From: Streptococcus moroccensis
GTDB taxonomy: Bacteria; Bacillota; Bacilli; Lactobacillales; Streptococcaceae
Direction: 5' to 3'
NCBI RefSeq assembly: GCF_030812835.1
Contig: NZ_JAUSTM010000014.1
Span: forward strand, 1-59,138
Length of the DNA: 59,138 bases
The notes below the pieces were generated by a model, which did not search any database, was not told the origin of the DNA, and saw only the letters and a program-made list of their open reading frames with translations. Positions within the stretch are counted from its first letter, which is position 1. Each line of letters starts with the position of its first letter. Of this stretch, positions 48,255 to 59,070 are shown in pieces. Both the position numbers and the translations under genes were made by a program.

Positions 48255-48796
48255 TTTCTTTAGGGATTCTACTTATCTTAGCATGGCAATTTTACATTGG
48301 TTACCGTAGGGGACTCGGTCTTCAAGGTACCTATTTCCTAGGGAGTCTAATTTCTCTTTTTGTGGCTAGCTTATACTACCGTCCTTTGGGGCAATGGCTC
48401 TACCTATGGGTACCTTATGCCAGTGCTGCTGAAGGTGCCTCTACCTATTTTTTTGACCAAAGTCAACTCTTTGAGTTAGATCAGGTCTTCTATGCAGGAT
48501 TGGCTTTTTTTACCATCTATTTATTAGTGTATGCAGTCATCCGTTTCTTGGGGCTTTTTCTACATATTTTTGATCTTGAAAGTTTAGATGTGCCTCATAC
48601 CAGAATTGTTGCTGGCATTATGTCTGTATTTGTTTCTTGGCTTGGCATTGAAATGGTGTTAACAATTTTGGCAACGGTGCCGATAGGATTAGTTCAAGAC
48701 AAACTCCATGAAAGTTTAATGGTTCGTATCATGGTTGATACACCTTTGGTGTCTCATTTTTTGAAGAACCTATGGGTCACAAAAATATTGGGGTAG
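48251..48796 (+). CDS. cvpA: CvpA family membrane protein
   Basis: This 181-residue protein has four transmembrane helices and the CvpA-like start MISLGILLILAWQFYIGYRR. Streptococcal and lactic acid bacterial relatives sit in the same place. Its role is unclear; the name refers to colicin V production in enterobacteria, and a role in envelope stress has been suggested. It overlaps zapA by four bases, and its stop lies inside a terminator hairpin. Confidence 0.82.
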   Translation: MISLGILLILAWQFYIGYRRGLGLQGTYFLGSLISLFVASLYYRPLGQWLYLWVPYASAAEGASTYFFDQSQLFELDQVFYAGLAFFTIYLLVYAVIRFLGLFLHIFDLESLDVPHTRIVAGIMSVFVSWLGIEMVLTILATVPIGLVQDKLHESLMVRIMVDTPLVSHFLKNLWVTKILG

Positions 48797-48815
48797 GGCT
48801 TGCCCTCCCCTTTTT
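48790..48815 (+). terminator. cvpA terminator
   Basis: GGGG-t-AGGGC pairs with GCCCT-CCCC over a two-base loop, followed by TTTTT. The cvpA stop codon is in the stem. Confidence 0.88.
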
Positions 48816-48964
48816 AATAACCTTAAAAACAGCTATTACATAATCATATGGTCAATGGATAACCATGAGATATTTGCCATACACATTTAATGAGTTATCT
48901 TTTCTGACTCAAGAACTAAGTTGACCAGCTGTGATAAGCATGACGAATAATTGAAAGAACAAGA

Positions 48965-51295
48965 ATGAACAATAAGATATTAGAAACATTAGAATTTGAA
49001 AAGGTCAAGGCCCTGTTTGAGCCTTTTTTAGTCACTGCCCAAGGACGTTCTGAACTGCAGGTAATAGGGCCGTTAGCAGATATGAAGCGGGTCCAAGGCC
49101 AGTTTGAGGAGCTCGCCGAAATGGCTGATATCTTTGTGGAATCGCCTCACTTTGCCCTAGGGGAAACAAAAGACATCAGTGGTTTAGTGGCTCGTCTAGC
49201 TCTAGAAGGTCAACTGAATATAGAGGAATTTTTGGCCCTCAAGCGCCTCTTAGAAGTCACCAAGCACCTCAAGGACTTTTACGAGGACTTGGAAAATGTT
49301 CAGCTGACGCAGTTATCGCGCCTTTTTGAAAATTTAGAAGTCTTTCCACACCTCCAAGGTAGCCTCCAGTCGATCAATGATGCAGGTTTTGTGGAATCTT
49401 TTGCCAGTCCAGCATTAGCCAAAATCAGACGGACCATCCAAGAAAGCGAAGACCAATCGCGTCAGGTCATGCAGGACATCCTTAAAAAGCAGGGGGAAAT
49501 GCTGGTCGAAGGGATTATTGTTAACCGAAACGGTCGCAATGTCTTACCCGTCAAAAACACCTACCGCAACCGGGTGCCAGGAATTGTCCATGATATTTCG
49601 GCTTCAGGTTCGACAGTCTACATTGAGCCTCGAGCTGTGGTGACCCTGAACGAAGCCATTACCAATGCCAGAGCAGATGAACGCCATGAGATTAACCGCA
49701 TCTTGACTGAGTTGTCTCAGATGGTTCAGCCCCATCACGCTGCTTTTAAAAACAATGCTTGGCTGATTGGGCATATTGACTTGGTGCGCGCCAAACACCT
49801 CTTTGCTAGGAAGTACCAGGCAGTCGTACCAGAAGTATCCGCAGATCATAGTATTCAACTCTTAAATGTGCGGCATCCTCTCTTGGAAAAGCCAGTACCG
49901 AATGACCTTTACTTTGGAAAAGAGTTAACGGCCTTGGTCATCACAGGTCCCAACACTGGTGGTAAGACCATTATGCTAAAAACGCTGGGACTGACCCAAA
50001 TCATGGCCCAGTCAGGTCTTCCCATTCTGGCTGACCGAGGGAGTCTTGTGGGGCTCTTCCACCAAGTCTTTGCGGATATCGGTGATGAGCAGTCAATTGA
50101 GCAGAGCTTATCGACCTTCTCAAGCCACATGACCAATATCGTTCGCATCTTAGAAGACGTTGACCAAGACAGTCTGGTCCTCTTTGACGAGTTAGGGGCA
50201 GGGACTGATCCCCAGGAAGGGGCAGCTCTGGCCATGGCGATTTTAGACGACTTGCGTCTCCGCGGGATTAAGACCATGGCAACGACCCATTACCCGGAGC
50301 TCAAGGCTTATGGGATTAACACGCCTCATGTCGAAAATGCCAGCATGGAGTTTGACACGACGACGCTCAGCCCGACCTACCGCTTCATGCAAGGGGTTCC
50401 TGGACGGTCCAATGCTTTTGAAATCGCACGACGTCTGGGCCTATCGAGCATTATCATCACGGAGGCCCAATCCCAAACCCTGGGCAATACCGATGTCAAT
50501 CAGATTATCGAAAAATTGGAGCAGCAAACCACCGAAAGTCGTAGAAGACTGGATAAGATTAAGGAAGTTGAGCAGGAAAACCTTAAATTTAACCGTGTGC
50601 TCAAAAAGCTCTACAATGAATTTAGCCGAGAAAAAGAAAATGAGCTGGACAAGGCAAGGGGGGAAGCTCAGGAAATCGTAGATTTAGCCTTGGCTGAAAG
50701 CGAGCAAATCCTCAAAAACCTTCACGACCAAGCCCAACTCAAACCCCATCAAATCATCGAAGCCAAGACCCAACTCAAACAGTTGGTCCCTGAAGAGACC
50801 AAGTTAGCTAAGAACAAGGTGCTTAAAAAGGCCAAGAGTCAAAAAGCGGCTAAGGTAGGCGATGACATCATAGTCCTAGCTTACGGGCAACGCGGAACCT
50901 TGGTTAACCAGCTCAAGGACGGTCGCTGGGAAGCCCAGGTCGGCTTGATTAAGATGACGTTGGCTAAGGATGAGTTTGACCTTGTTAAAAAGGAAGAACC
51001 ACAAGTCAAGGCTAAGCCCGTCAATGTGGTCAAACGTGCTAACACCAAGGGGCCTTCAGCCAGACTTGACCTGCGTGGCAAACGCTACGAAGAAGCTATG
51101 CAGGAACTGGATGAATTTATCGACCAAGCCCTCTTGAATAACATGGCGCAGGTCGATATTATCCATGGGATTGGGACAGGGGTCATCCGCGAAGGAGTAA
51201 CCAAGTACCTAAGACGCAACAAAAACGTCAAATCATTTGGCTACGCCCCGCAAAATGCTGGCGGCTCTGGCTGTACCATCGCTATTTTTAAATAA
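48965..51295 (+). CDS. mutS2: MutS2 (Smr-domain ATPase)
   Basis: This 776-residue ATPase resembles MutS but lacks the mismatch-binding domain. Walker A is [16 protein letters not shown] (near residue 330), Walker B is [15 protein letters not shown], and THYPELK follows. A coiled coil (520-625) leads to a C-terminal Smr nuclease domain ([30 protein letters not shown]). In Gram-positive bacteria it works in recombination control and ribosome collision rescue. It is a single-gene unit with a weak ribosome-binding site. Confidence 0.95.
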   Translation: MNNKILETLEFEKVKALFEPFLVTAQGRSELQVIGPLADMKRVQGQFEELAEMADIFVESPHFALGETKDISGLVARLALEGQLNIEEFLALKRLLEVTKHLKDFYEDLENVQLTQLSRLFENLEVFPHLQGSLQSINDAGFVESFASPALAKIRRTIQESEDQSRQVMQDILKKQGEMLVEGIIVNRNGRNVLPVKNTYRNRVPGIVHDISASGSTVYIEPRAVVTLNEAITNARADERHEINRILTELSQMVQPHHAAFKNNAWLIGHIDLVRAKHLFARKYQAVVPEVSADHSIQLLNVRHPLLEKPVPNDLYFGKELTALVITGPNTGGKTIMLKTLGLTQIMAQSGLPILADRGSLVGLFHQVFADIGDEQSIEQSLSTFSSHMTNIVRILEDVDQDSLVLFDELGAGTDPQEGAALAMAILDDLRLRGIKTMATTHYPELKAYGINTPHVENASMEFDTTTLSPTYRFMQGVPGRSNAFEIARRLGLSSIIITEAQSQTLGNTDVNQIIEKLEQQTTESRRRLDKIKEVEQENLKFNRVLKKLYNEFSREKENELDKARGEAQEIVDLALAESEQILKNLHDQAQLKPHQIIEAKTQLKQLVPEETKLAKNKVLKKAKSQKAAKVGDDIIVLAYGQRGTLVNQLKDGRWEAQVGLIKMTLAKDEFDLVKKEEPQVKAKPVNVVKRANTKGPSARLDLRGKRYEEAMQELDEFIDQALLNNMAQVDIIHGIGTGVIREGVTKYLRRNKNVKSFGYAPQNAGGSGCTIAIFK

Positions 51296-51303
51296 ACAAA
51301 AAT

Positions 51304-51333
51304 CCCAAGTTCAGAGAGAGCTTGGAATTTGAC
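51304..51333 (+). terminator. Weak hairpin after mutS2
   Basis: CCAAG and CTTGG pair over 13 bases; the T run is short (ATTTGA). It may be only a partial terminator. Confidence 0.4.
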
Positions 51334-51491
51334 CGCCTGTCTGAACAAAGAGCATGGCTTAAACTTGCTTAAGCAGTTTAACATAAGCCTTCTTTGACAA
51401 CAGGGAAATACTAACTCCGTAGCAGATTTGAGACAAAATGGTTCTTTTGGAGTACAATGACAGTAGATAAAGTTTTAAAAGGAGACACATT

Positions 51492-51806
51492 ATGACTCAA
51501 GCCGTAACAGATGCAACATTTGCGCAAGATACCGCTGAAGGCGTTGTTTTGATTGACTTTTGGGCAACTTGGTGTGGTCCATGTCGCATGCAAGCGCCAA
51601 TTTTGGAACAATTGTCCCAAGAAATCGATGAATCAGACCTCAAAATCGTCAAGATGGATGTGGATGAAAACCCATCAACAGCGCGTGAATTTGGTATTAT
51701 GAGCATCCCAACCTTAATGTTCAAAAAAGATGGCCAAGTGGTTAAACAAGTGGCCGGTGTTCACACCAAAGATCAAATCAAGGCAATTTTAGCTGAGATT
51801 GGATAA
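51492..51806 (+). CDS. trxA: Thioredoxin
   Basis: This 104-residue protein reduces disulfides in the cytoplasm. The active site WCGPC is at residues 27-31, with FWATWCGPCRMQAP and IMSIPTLMFKKDGQ (cis-proline) typical of TrxA. AAAAGGAGACACATT precedes the ATG. TACAAT about 40 bases upstream may be its -10. Confidence 0.97.
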   Translation: MTQAVTDATFAQDTAEGVVLIDFWATWCGPCRMQAPILEQLSQEIDESDLKIVKMDVDENPSTAREFGIMSIPTLMFKKDGQVVKQVAGVHTKDQIKAILAEIG

Positions 51807-51808
51807 CC

Positions 51809-51847
51809 AAAAAAGCCTAGAAACAGTTTGTGTTTCGTGGCTTTTTA
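51809..51847. terminator. Bidirectional terminator of trxA and the ABC-F gene
   Basis: AAAAAGCC and AAACA pair with TGTTT and GGCTTTTT around GTTTG, with T runs on both strands. Confidence 0.8.
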
Positions 51848-51878
51848 GTTTCTTCGGTGCTTGATTAGTCGACAAGGG

Positions 51879-53432
51879 CTAATGGCCCAAGTCGTCTTTA
51901 TTGATGAGATGTAGACCATCTGGTTTAAGCTCGTAAAAGCTTTCGCAAACGTCTCTGAGAAAGAGGCGGTCGTGAGAAATAGTGACAATAGCGCCAGGAA
52001 AGCTTTGAAAGAGCTGGCGGAGTTCGGGTTGGGAGGTTGGAGAAATGTTCCGACTGGGTTCATCCAACAATAGAACAGTTGGTTCTTGAAGGACAAGGTT
52101 TAAAAGGAGCAGTTTAGCGCGTTGACCACCAGAAAGCTGGGCGATGGGGTGTCTGGCTTCCTCACGGGTAAAGTTGAGCAAGGCTAAATGACTGAGTATT
52201 TTTGTTTCATGTTCCTTTTCCTCAGAAGGATTGAGAAATTCTAGGGGAGATTCCTCTAAAGGCAGAAGGGCTTCATAGTGCTGTGGCATATAGGCGACCT
52301 TGATATCAGGTCGGCCTTGAAGCCTTTGGTACAGGATGTTGAGAAGGGTTGATTTTCCAACCCCATTAGCTCCAATAATTCCGATACGATCTTGCCCTCT
52401 GAATAAGAGATGGATATTCTGGGAAAGGACTCGCTCAGGTGTTTCGAGTTTCAGGTTGTGAAGCTGAAGAAGGACTTTTGAGGCTGGCAAAGGTGAGATA
52501 TTATTAAATCTCAAACTTATGGCATCTTCTTTAGTAGGAATTTCTGTGAAGTCCTCACTTTCTCTTAGAAAACGGCGTTCCTGTGACTGCAAGGTTTTCA
52601 TCTTTTTGGCGAGGAGTCGTCCCAGCACATCATTTTTAGTGGTTCTTAGGCGGTGCTGAACGGCCTGTTGTTGTTGCTGATTATGGGCCATGGTGGCCGC
52701 ATGTTCTTTGCGCTCCTTCTTGCCAATCTTGGTATCTTTGGCAAATTGGTGATCTCGCTGTGTTTTATAATCGTCGTAATCGAGAGATTGGACCTGAGTT
52801 CTAGCCTCGGTTCGCTTTTTAATCCGTTCTAAGTGAACAACCTTGGTAGCTACCTGACTGAGCAAGCTTTCATCGTGGGAGACAAAGACAACGGTCTGTG
52901 GTAATGTTTGAATGGTATGTTCTAACCATTTCAAGGTGTCTAAATCAAGATCATTAGAGGGTTCGTCAAGAAAGAAAACCTCAGCGTCGCTGGCAAAAAG
53001 TTTAATGAGCTGAACCTTTACCTTTTCCCCACCAGATAGGCTCCCTAGTTGCTGATTGCTGGCAAAACGATCACTGTCAAAAGACAATTCACTGGCGTAA
53101 CGGTATAGCTTTCCATAGTCGAGCAAAGTCATCGTATCCCCGAAGAAGTAGTCGTTAAGACTAAGGCTTCGAGCTTCTGCAGGCAAGCTTTGAGGAAGGA
53201 AACCAAGGGTTGAAAATTGACGATGGATGGTGCCTGAGTAACTGGCGTAAGAAGCAATCTCAGTTGGACTCATTAATAGGTTTAAAAGGGTGGACTTGCC
53301 GTTCCCTTCTTCGCCAATGAGGGCAACCTTGTCTCCTTTGTTAACAACAAGGGTAAGATCCTTGACCAAGTCTTTTAAATCCTTGAGGTGAGTAATGGTT
53401 AAGTCTTGAGTTTGAAGTATCATTTGGGTCAT
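51879..53432 (-). CDS. ABC-F family ATPase (possible ribosome protection protein)
   Basis: This 517-residue protein has two ABC domains and no membrane part, so it belongs to ABC-F, which acts on ribosomes. The first has GEEGNGKST, LSGGEKVKVQL and FFLDEPSNDLDLDTL; the second has GANGVGKST, LSGGQRAKLLLL and LLDEPSRNISPTS. The last of these departs from the usual NHLD form. A charged linker joins them (residues 210-310). AAGGAGG precedes the ATG at 53432. It is controlled by a leader ORF and terminator, as in inducible resistance ABC-F genes; whether it protects against a drug is inference. Confidence 0.88.
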   Translation of the reverse strand: MTQMILQTQDLTITHLKDLKDLVKDLTLVVNKGDKVALIGEEGNGKSTLLNLLMSPTEIASYASYSGTIHRQFSTLGFLPQSLPAEARSLSLNDYFFGDTMTLLDYGKLYRYASELSFDSDRFASNQQLGSLSGGEKVKVQLIKLFASDAEVFFLDEPSNDLDLDTLKWLEHTIQTLPQTVVFVSHDESLLSQVATKVVHLERIKKRTEARTQVQSLDYDDYKTQRDHQFAKDTKIGKKERKEHAATMAHNQQQQQAVQHRLRTTKNDVLGRLLAKKMKTLQSQERRFLRESEDFTEIPTKEDAISLRFNNISPLPASKVLLQLHNLKLETPERVLSQNIHLLFRGQDRIGIIGANGVGKSTLLNILYQRLQGRPDIKVAYMPQHYEALLPLEESPLEFLNPSEEKEHETKILSHLALLNFTREEARHPIAQLSGGQRAKLLLLNLVLQEPTVLLLDEPSRNISPTSQPELRQLFQSFPGAIVTISHDRLFLRDVCESFYELKPDGLHLINKDDLGH

Positions 53433-53557
53433 AGAGTCCTCCTTTTTAACTGAAAAGAAATTGGCCTTTACTGAACAGTAAAGACCAAGGAACTCCAAAA
53501 TAACCCAATATCACCTTGTCGGCTCATGCTTTGGGGAAAATAGCGTTATAAGGGCAC

Positions 53558-53605
53558 ACAAAAATCTTTTCTATTCAGTATTTCAGTATTACTGCTGGAA
53601 AAGAT
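53558..53605 (-). terminator. Leader terminator (attenuator) of the ABC-F gene
   Basis: On the minus strand ATCTTTTC (53605-53598) pairs perfectly with GAAAAGAT (53571-53564), with an inner CAGTA/TACTG stem, then TTTTTG. It lies about 130 bases before the gene, inside the leader, so it must be bypassed for expression. Confidence 0.8.
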
Positions 53606-53616
53606 TAGTTGCGCAT
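53605..53616 (-). CDS. Three-codon leader ORF (Met-Arg-Asn) of the ABC-F gene
   Basis: ATG CGC AAC TAA begins at 53616, about ten bases after a GGAGG. The last base of its stop codon is the first base of the terminator's 5' arm. A ribosome held on this ORF would cover that arm and permit read-through, as in drug-sensing attenuators. The translation is inferred. Confidence 0.6.
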   Translation of the reverse strand: MRN

Positions 53617-53646
53617 GTCTCCCTTACCTCCGTATCATTTGAATTT

Positions 53647-53675
53647 AGTTTAGCATATAATAACTCTAACGTCAA
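53647..53675 (-). promoter_or_regulatory. ABC-F gene promoter
   Basis: Minus-strand TTGACG (53675-53670), a 17-base spacer and TAAACT (53652-53647) with an upstream TG (extended -10). The transcript would start near 53640, giving a leader of about 208 bases. Confidence 0.75.
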
Positions 53676-53700
53676 CCGCTTTCATTGAAAGAAAAATCAA

Positions 53701-53745
53701 TATTTTCTGAAAATTGCTTGACAAGACTAATTATTGTGATAAAAT
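53701..53745 (+). promoter_or_regulatory. Promoter with CodY box for the glycine riboswitch
   Basis: TTGACA (53718-53723), a 16-base spacer and TAAAAT (53740-53745). TATTTTCTGAAAATT at 53701-53715, just upstream, matches the CodY box at 14 of 15 positions. Confidence 0.75.
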
Positions 53746-53799
53746 AAACAAAAAAAGATTACCGATTGACGTTTTTCAGAAAGAATACACGGAGCTGTT

Positions 53800-53953
53800 C
53801 TGACTGATAAATCGACGGAACTCTGGAGAGACCATCATGAGGATGGCGCCGAAGGGGCAAGGGATACCACCGAAACTCTCAGGCAAAAGGACAGAGCAAA
53901 AGCAATTGCTTTTTCCTACGATTTGCAGCCAGCCATCTCGGCTGGCTTTTTAG
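53800..53953 (+). ncRNA. Glycine riboswitch with terminator
   Basis: The conserved core reads CTGGAGAGACC, GCGCCGAAGGGGCAAG, and GAAACTCTCAGGCAAAAGG, typical of a gcvT-type glycine aptamer (about 53815-53905). A terminator follows: AGCCAGCC (53927-53934) pairs with GGCTGGCT (53940-53947), then T. One full aptamer is clear; I cannot see a second. It directly precedes the symporter gene. Confidence 0.92.
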
Positions 53954-53975
53954 CTGTCATCGGAAAGGAGCCTTT

Positions 53976-55307
53976 ATGTTAAAATTTTTAGAGATTGTCG
54001 ATGCTTGGATATGGGGACCACCCCTTTTGTTCCTTTTAATGGGGACTGGGCTCTATCTGACCATTCGTCTTGGTTTTTTACAGTTACGAAAATTGCCCAA
54101 AGCGATTCGCCTGATTTTTAAAGCTGATAACGTTGGACACGGAGATGTATCAAGTTTTGCGGCTCTTTGTACGGCTTTGGCCGCTACTGTTGGTACGGGG
54201 AACATTGTCGGGGTAGCAACAGCGGTTAAAGCTGGTGGACCAGGGGCTCTTTTTTGGATGTGGGTGGCTGGACTCTTAGGGATGGCAACTAAGTATGCAG
54301 AAGGCGTCTTGGCCATTAAATACCGTCAGGTCAATGCCGACGGCAGTATTTCTGGTGGTCCTATGTATTACATCACCAGAGGACTGGGCGAGAAGTGGCG
54401 TCCTCTAGCTATTTTCTTCTCCTTGGCCGGTTTATCTGTAGCGTTTTTTGGCATGGGAACCTTTACTCAGGTGAATGCCATCACAGGTGCCCTTCAGGGG
54501 AGTTTTAATTGGTCGCCCACCATTATGGCCCCTTTATTGGCTATCTTAGTTGCTATTATCACCTTTGGTGGCATACAATCGATCTCTAAGGTATCGACTA
54601 AAGTGATTCCTTTTATGGCGCTATTTTACCTTCTAGCTAGCCTCTGGATTGTTGTGCTCAATTGGCAAAAAATGCCAGAAGTGTTAGCGATGATTTTTGA
54701 AGGGGCCTTCACCCCAATGGCTGCATTAGGTGGCTTTGCAGGGTCAACCCTTCGAACAGCTATGCAAAACGGGGTAGCGCGAGGCGTCTTTTCAAATGAA
54801 TCGGGGATGGGGTCGGCCCCTATCGCAGCAGCAGCAGCAAAGACCGAGTGGCCAGCTGAACAAGGTCTTATTTCAATGACCGGGACTTTTATTGACACCA
54901 TTGTTATTTGTAGCTTGACCGGGATTGTTTTATTACTAACAGGTGTTTGGTCAGGTGATGCTGCAGGAGCTGCTATGACTCAGGCAGCCTTTAATACCAC
55001 GATGCCAGGTATCGGTCCCTTGATTCTAACATTGAGTTTAACGCTATTTGCTTTTACGACTATTTTGGGTTGGAGTTACTACGGAGAACGGTGTTTTGAA
55101 TTTATTTTTGGTCGAAAAAATATTGTGGTTTTCCGTGTCCTTTTCGTCTTAATGGTCGGCTTAGGTGGTTTTTTAGAGCTAGACTTGGTCTGGGTCTTAG
55201 CGGATATCTGTAATGCTTTAATGGTCTTTCCAAACTTAATTGCTGTTTTAGGATTATCACCCGTTATTATTGCAGAAACCAAGCGCTACTTAGATCATTT
55301 GGAGTAG
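53976..55307 (+). CDS. Sodium:alanine/glycine symporter (AGCS family)
   Basis: This 443-residue membrane protein takes up alanine or glycine with Na+. Family motifs include ATVGTGNIVGVATA near residue 70, GGPMYYITRG near residue 125 and NESGMGSAPIAAAAA near residue 270. There are about ten to twelve transmembrane helices. The glycine riboswitch upstream suggests that glycine is the substrate. A CodY box at the promoter adds amino acid control. AAGGAG is eight bases before the ATG. Confidence 0.93.
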   Translation: MLKFLEIVDAWIWGPPLLFLLMGTGLYLTIRLGFLQLRKLPKAIRLIFKADNVGHGDVSSFAALCTALAATVGTGNIVGVATAVKAGGPGALFWMWVAGLLGMATKYAEGVLAIKYRQVNADGSISGGPMYYITRGLGEKWRPLAIFFSLAGLSVAFFGMGTFTQVNAITGALQGSFNWSPTIMAPLLAILVAIITFGGIQSISKVSTKVIPFMALFYLLASLWIVVLNWQKMPEVLAMIFEGAFTPMAALGGFAGSTLRTAMQNGVARGVFSNESGMGSAPIAAAAAKTEWPAEQGLISMTGTFIDTIVICSLTGIVLLLTGVWSGDAAGAAMTQAAFNTTMPGIGPLILTLSLTLFAFTTILGWSYYGERCFEFIFGRKNIVVFRVLFVLMVGLGGFLELDLVWVLADICNALMVFPNLIAVLGLSPVIIAETKRYLDHLE

Positions 55308-55357
55308 GAGCTTGTGAGAGTTTTTGATATAATGGTAACCATCAGGAAGGGAGCATT

Positions 55358-56203
55358 ATGTCAACAGTGATTCAAAATTACTTTACCCAGTTTGATGGGG
55401 AAGCCTTATTAACAGCGTTGATCAGTAAAACCATTTCTTTGGTTTTGCTAATCATAGGATTTTTTATTCTTAAAAAACTGATCCAATTTATCGTTCAAAA
55501 GGTTATTTCGCCATCTTTAAAATTAACTCATGACAATAACCGGCAACATACCTTGACGCGGTTAATTGAAAACACCCTCAACTATGTCCTTTACTTTTTC
55601 TTGATTTATTCTATTTTGAGTATTTTGGGCTTGCCTGTGTCCTCTCTTTTAGCGGGTGCTGGTATAGCAGGCGTGGCCATAGGGTTAGGAGCTCAAGGGT
55701 TTCTTTCAGATTTGGTCAATGGGTTCTTTATCCTTTTAGAGCGCCAGTTTGATGTCGGAGACTCCGTTACGTTAACAAATGGAACCATCAAATTATCCGG
55801 TTATGTTTATAGTGTTGGTATTCGGACAACACAAATTAGGGATTTTGATGGAACCCTTCATTTTATTCCCAATCGCAATATCCTTGTCGTTAGCAATCTG
55901 TCGAGAGGAGATATGCGGGTTCAAGTTGACCTGCCTTTAGCAGTCACGGTTAACCTTGAAAAAGTCTATCAGATCATTGAAGGGGTCAATAAGGAGTTGG
56001 TGGCTGAGATGCCAGTGATTAAACAAGCGCCAACAATCTTTGGGCCCCAGCTAGCAGCGAATGGACAGACAGTTTTGAGAATTCATCTTTTTGTTGAAAA
56101 TGGCAAGCAATTTGCGACCCACCAAGCTGTTTACCGACGCTACCAAGAAGCCCTCAGGGCTGAGGGAATTGAATTTATCCAACAACCTTATACCTGGAAA
56201 TAA
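55358..56203 (+). CDS. Mechanosensitive channel, MscS family
   Basis: This 281-residue protein is a small-conductance mechanosensitive channel that releases solutes on osmotic downshock. Three transmembrane helices precede the Gly/Ala-rich pore helix (LLAGAGIAGVAIGLGAQGFL) and the beta domain (FDVGDSVTL, FIPNRNILVVSNLSRG). TATAAT lies at 55329-55334, and AGGAAGGGAG precedes the ATG. It may be a separate unit from the symporter, 50 bases upstream. Confidence 0.92.
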   Translation: MSTVIQNYFTQFDGEALLTALISKTISLVLLIIGFFILKKLIQFIVQKVISPSLKLTHDNNRQHTLTRLIENTLNYVLYFFLIYSILSILGLPVSSLLAGAGIAGVAIGLGAQGFLSDLVNGFFILLERQFDVGDSVTLTNGTIKLSGYVYSVGIRTTQIRDFDGTLHFIPNRNILVVSNLSRGDMRVQVDLPLAVTVNLEKVYQIIEGVNKELVAEMPVIKQAPTIFGPQLAANGQTVLRIHLFVENGKQFATHQAVYRRYQEALRAEGIEFIQQPYTWK

Positions 56204-56552
56204 AGGATGTTGAAAGAGATGAGGTCTGTAATTTCTCCCGAATACCTCTGCAACTCCTCTCAAAGAGGCTGCTGATTCGCTGATGAAGGTTAGCTTTCTC
56301 TTTATTTAATGCTTTAAATCGAATTGGAATAAAAGATTAGGTCAAGTAAGAGCTGTGCCCAACAGCATTGCTTCGTGAACGAGTGGAAATCTATTATGGG
56401 TATTTCTAATAAATCAGAAACTTAAAAAGTTTGGGACAGTAGGTCTGTCTCAAACTTTTTTTAGTATTATCTTTAGAGTATTAGCGGACCTTTCATGACT
56501 CGAGGTAATGGATAAGTCTAAACGTTTAAGATCTTCATTTGCTAGGAATGAA
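56204..56552. other. Intergenic region
   Basis: No gene is supported here. A bidirectional terminator is the only clear feature. Confidence 0.5.
56424..56462. terminator. Bidirectional terminator, mscS and LysM-CHAP gene
   Basis: AAAAAGTTTG-g-GACAG pairs with CTGTC-t-CAAACTTTTT over a five-base loop, with T and A runs on either side. Confidence 0.8.
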
Positions 56553-57383
56553 TTACCAAGGGTAAATATACGTGACACGACCTTGGGCGTTGGTAGGATC
56601 GAACCAACCACGGTAGTTGGCAATTTGTTTTTGCCCCATGTAGTTGGATTCTAGGACTTGGATACTTGTGTCGGATGCGACAGAAGTGACGTAGGCAACA
56701 TGGCCAAAATCTCCACCATCCCAAACAGCAATAGCACCGACGGCAGGCGTCACACCAACGGAATAGCCATTAAGGGCAATCGCATTTTCGTCCCAATCTT
56801 TGGCATTGCCCCACCAATTATTAACCCAAGGCGCTAATTCTTTCACAGCCCAAGTACATTGACCAATTGGATATGAATTGCCATAATCGGTAGGAGTATT
56901 AAGAATCACACCTTCAACATCCTGAGTGCCATAGGGATCTGAAGAATTATAAGACTGCGTTTGAGGCAGAGTCGCTGAGGTGCCTTGAACCTGCAAGACA
57001 TCGCCTGGGTTGATGGTATCGTATATAGACTTTCCATTGTTACTAGCTAATTGAAAAGCATCCATCCCATAAAAGCCAGCGATGCTATAGAAGGATTCCC
57101 CCCACTGAACAGTGTGGGTGCTTGATACTGGCGTTACAGGGGGCAAATCAGCAACTTGCAAAATATCTCCAGGATTGATGATATCGTAAATAGATTTCCC
57201 GTTATTGACAGCCAGTTGATAGGTATCCATCCCGTAAGCTGTCGCAATACTATAGAAGGATTCTCCAGATTGGACTGTATGGCTAGCTGCTTCTGCAGAT
57301 GAAGTACCAAGGCTGCTGACAGCTGTTACTGTAGCGATAGCCATGCTTGCTTGCCCAAACGACCTAGTTGTCTTATGCGTCAT
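56553..57383 (-). CDS. Secreted LysM-CHAP peptidoglycan hydrolase
   Basis: This 276-residue exported protein has a signal peptide (cut near AEA-AS, residue 33), two LysM repeats (HTVQSGESFYSIATAYGMDT and HTVQWGESFYSIAGFYGMDA) and a C-terminal CHAP domain (155-276). The catalytic cysteine is in YPIGQCTWAVKE and the histidine in GDFGHVAYVTSV. It binds the wall through LysM and should cut peptidoglycan as an amidase or endopeptidase. It is a single gene, probably secreted by LepB processing. Confidence 0.93.
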   Translation of the reverse strand: MTHKTTRSFGQASMAIATVTAVSSLGTSSAEAASHTVQSGESFYSIATAYGMDTYQLAVNNGKSIYDIINPGDILQVADLPPVTPVSSTHTVQWGESFYSIAGFYGMDAFQLASNNGKSIYDTINPGDVLQVQGTSATLPQTQSYNSSDPYGTQDVEGVILNTPTDYGNSYPIGQCTWAVKELAPWVNNWWGNAKDWDENAIALNGYSVGVTPAVGAIAVWDGGDFGHVAYVTSVASDTSIQVLESNYMGQKQIANYRGWFDPTNAQGRVTYIYPW

Positions 57384-57512
57384 ATTAAACTCCTCTTATC
57401 ATTCTTTTTATGGCGTCACATACTATCTATTATAATAGAATAAAAGGTTAGAAATATGTCGTTTTCCTATAGTTTAAATGAAGAATATATCAGTCTATAA
57501 CAAAAATGTATT

Positions 57513-57543
57513 AAAAAGGTCTCCCGTATTATCAGGAGACTCT
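57513..57543 (-). terminator. gdhA terminator
   Basis: On the minus strand GTCTCC pairs with GGAGAC over about ten bases, followed by CTTTTT. Confidence 0.75.
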
Positions 57544-57558
57544 TACTTGTAACAAAAA

Positions 57559-58965
<1,407 letters not shown>

Positions 58966-58977
58966 TCAGAAAGTTGG

Positions 58978-58992
58978 AATTTTCAGAAAATG
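58978..58992. promoter_or_regulatory. CodY box upstream of gdhA
   Basis: AATTTTCAGAAAATG matches AATTTTCWGAAAATT at 14 of 15 positions, 12 bases upstream of the -35 of gdhA. It could exclude polymerase or act from upstream. Confidence 0.65.
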
Positions 58993-59070
58993 CTTAATAT
59001 TTTTTCAAGAACGAAAGTTCTAAAATGAAGTTAGCCACTTTCTAGTTGAGAAAAAAGTATACAAAAACAC

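Noticed and set aside
53433..53498. N-terminal extension of the ABC-F protein (TTG at 53498)
   Set aside because: AAGGAGG at 53437-53442 clearly marks the ATG at 53432; the extension is leader RNA.
53624..53638. A second mini-ORF (Met-Ile-Arg-Arg) in the ABC-F leader
   Set aside because: It would begin at the first bases of the transcript without a ribosome-binding site and does not touch the terminator.
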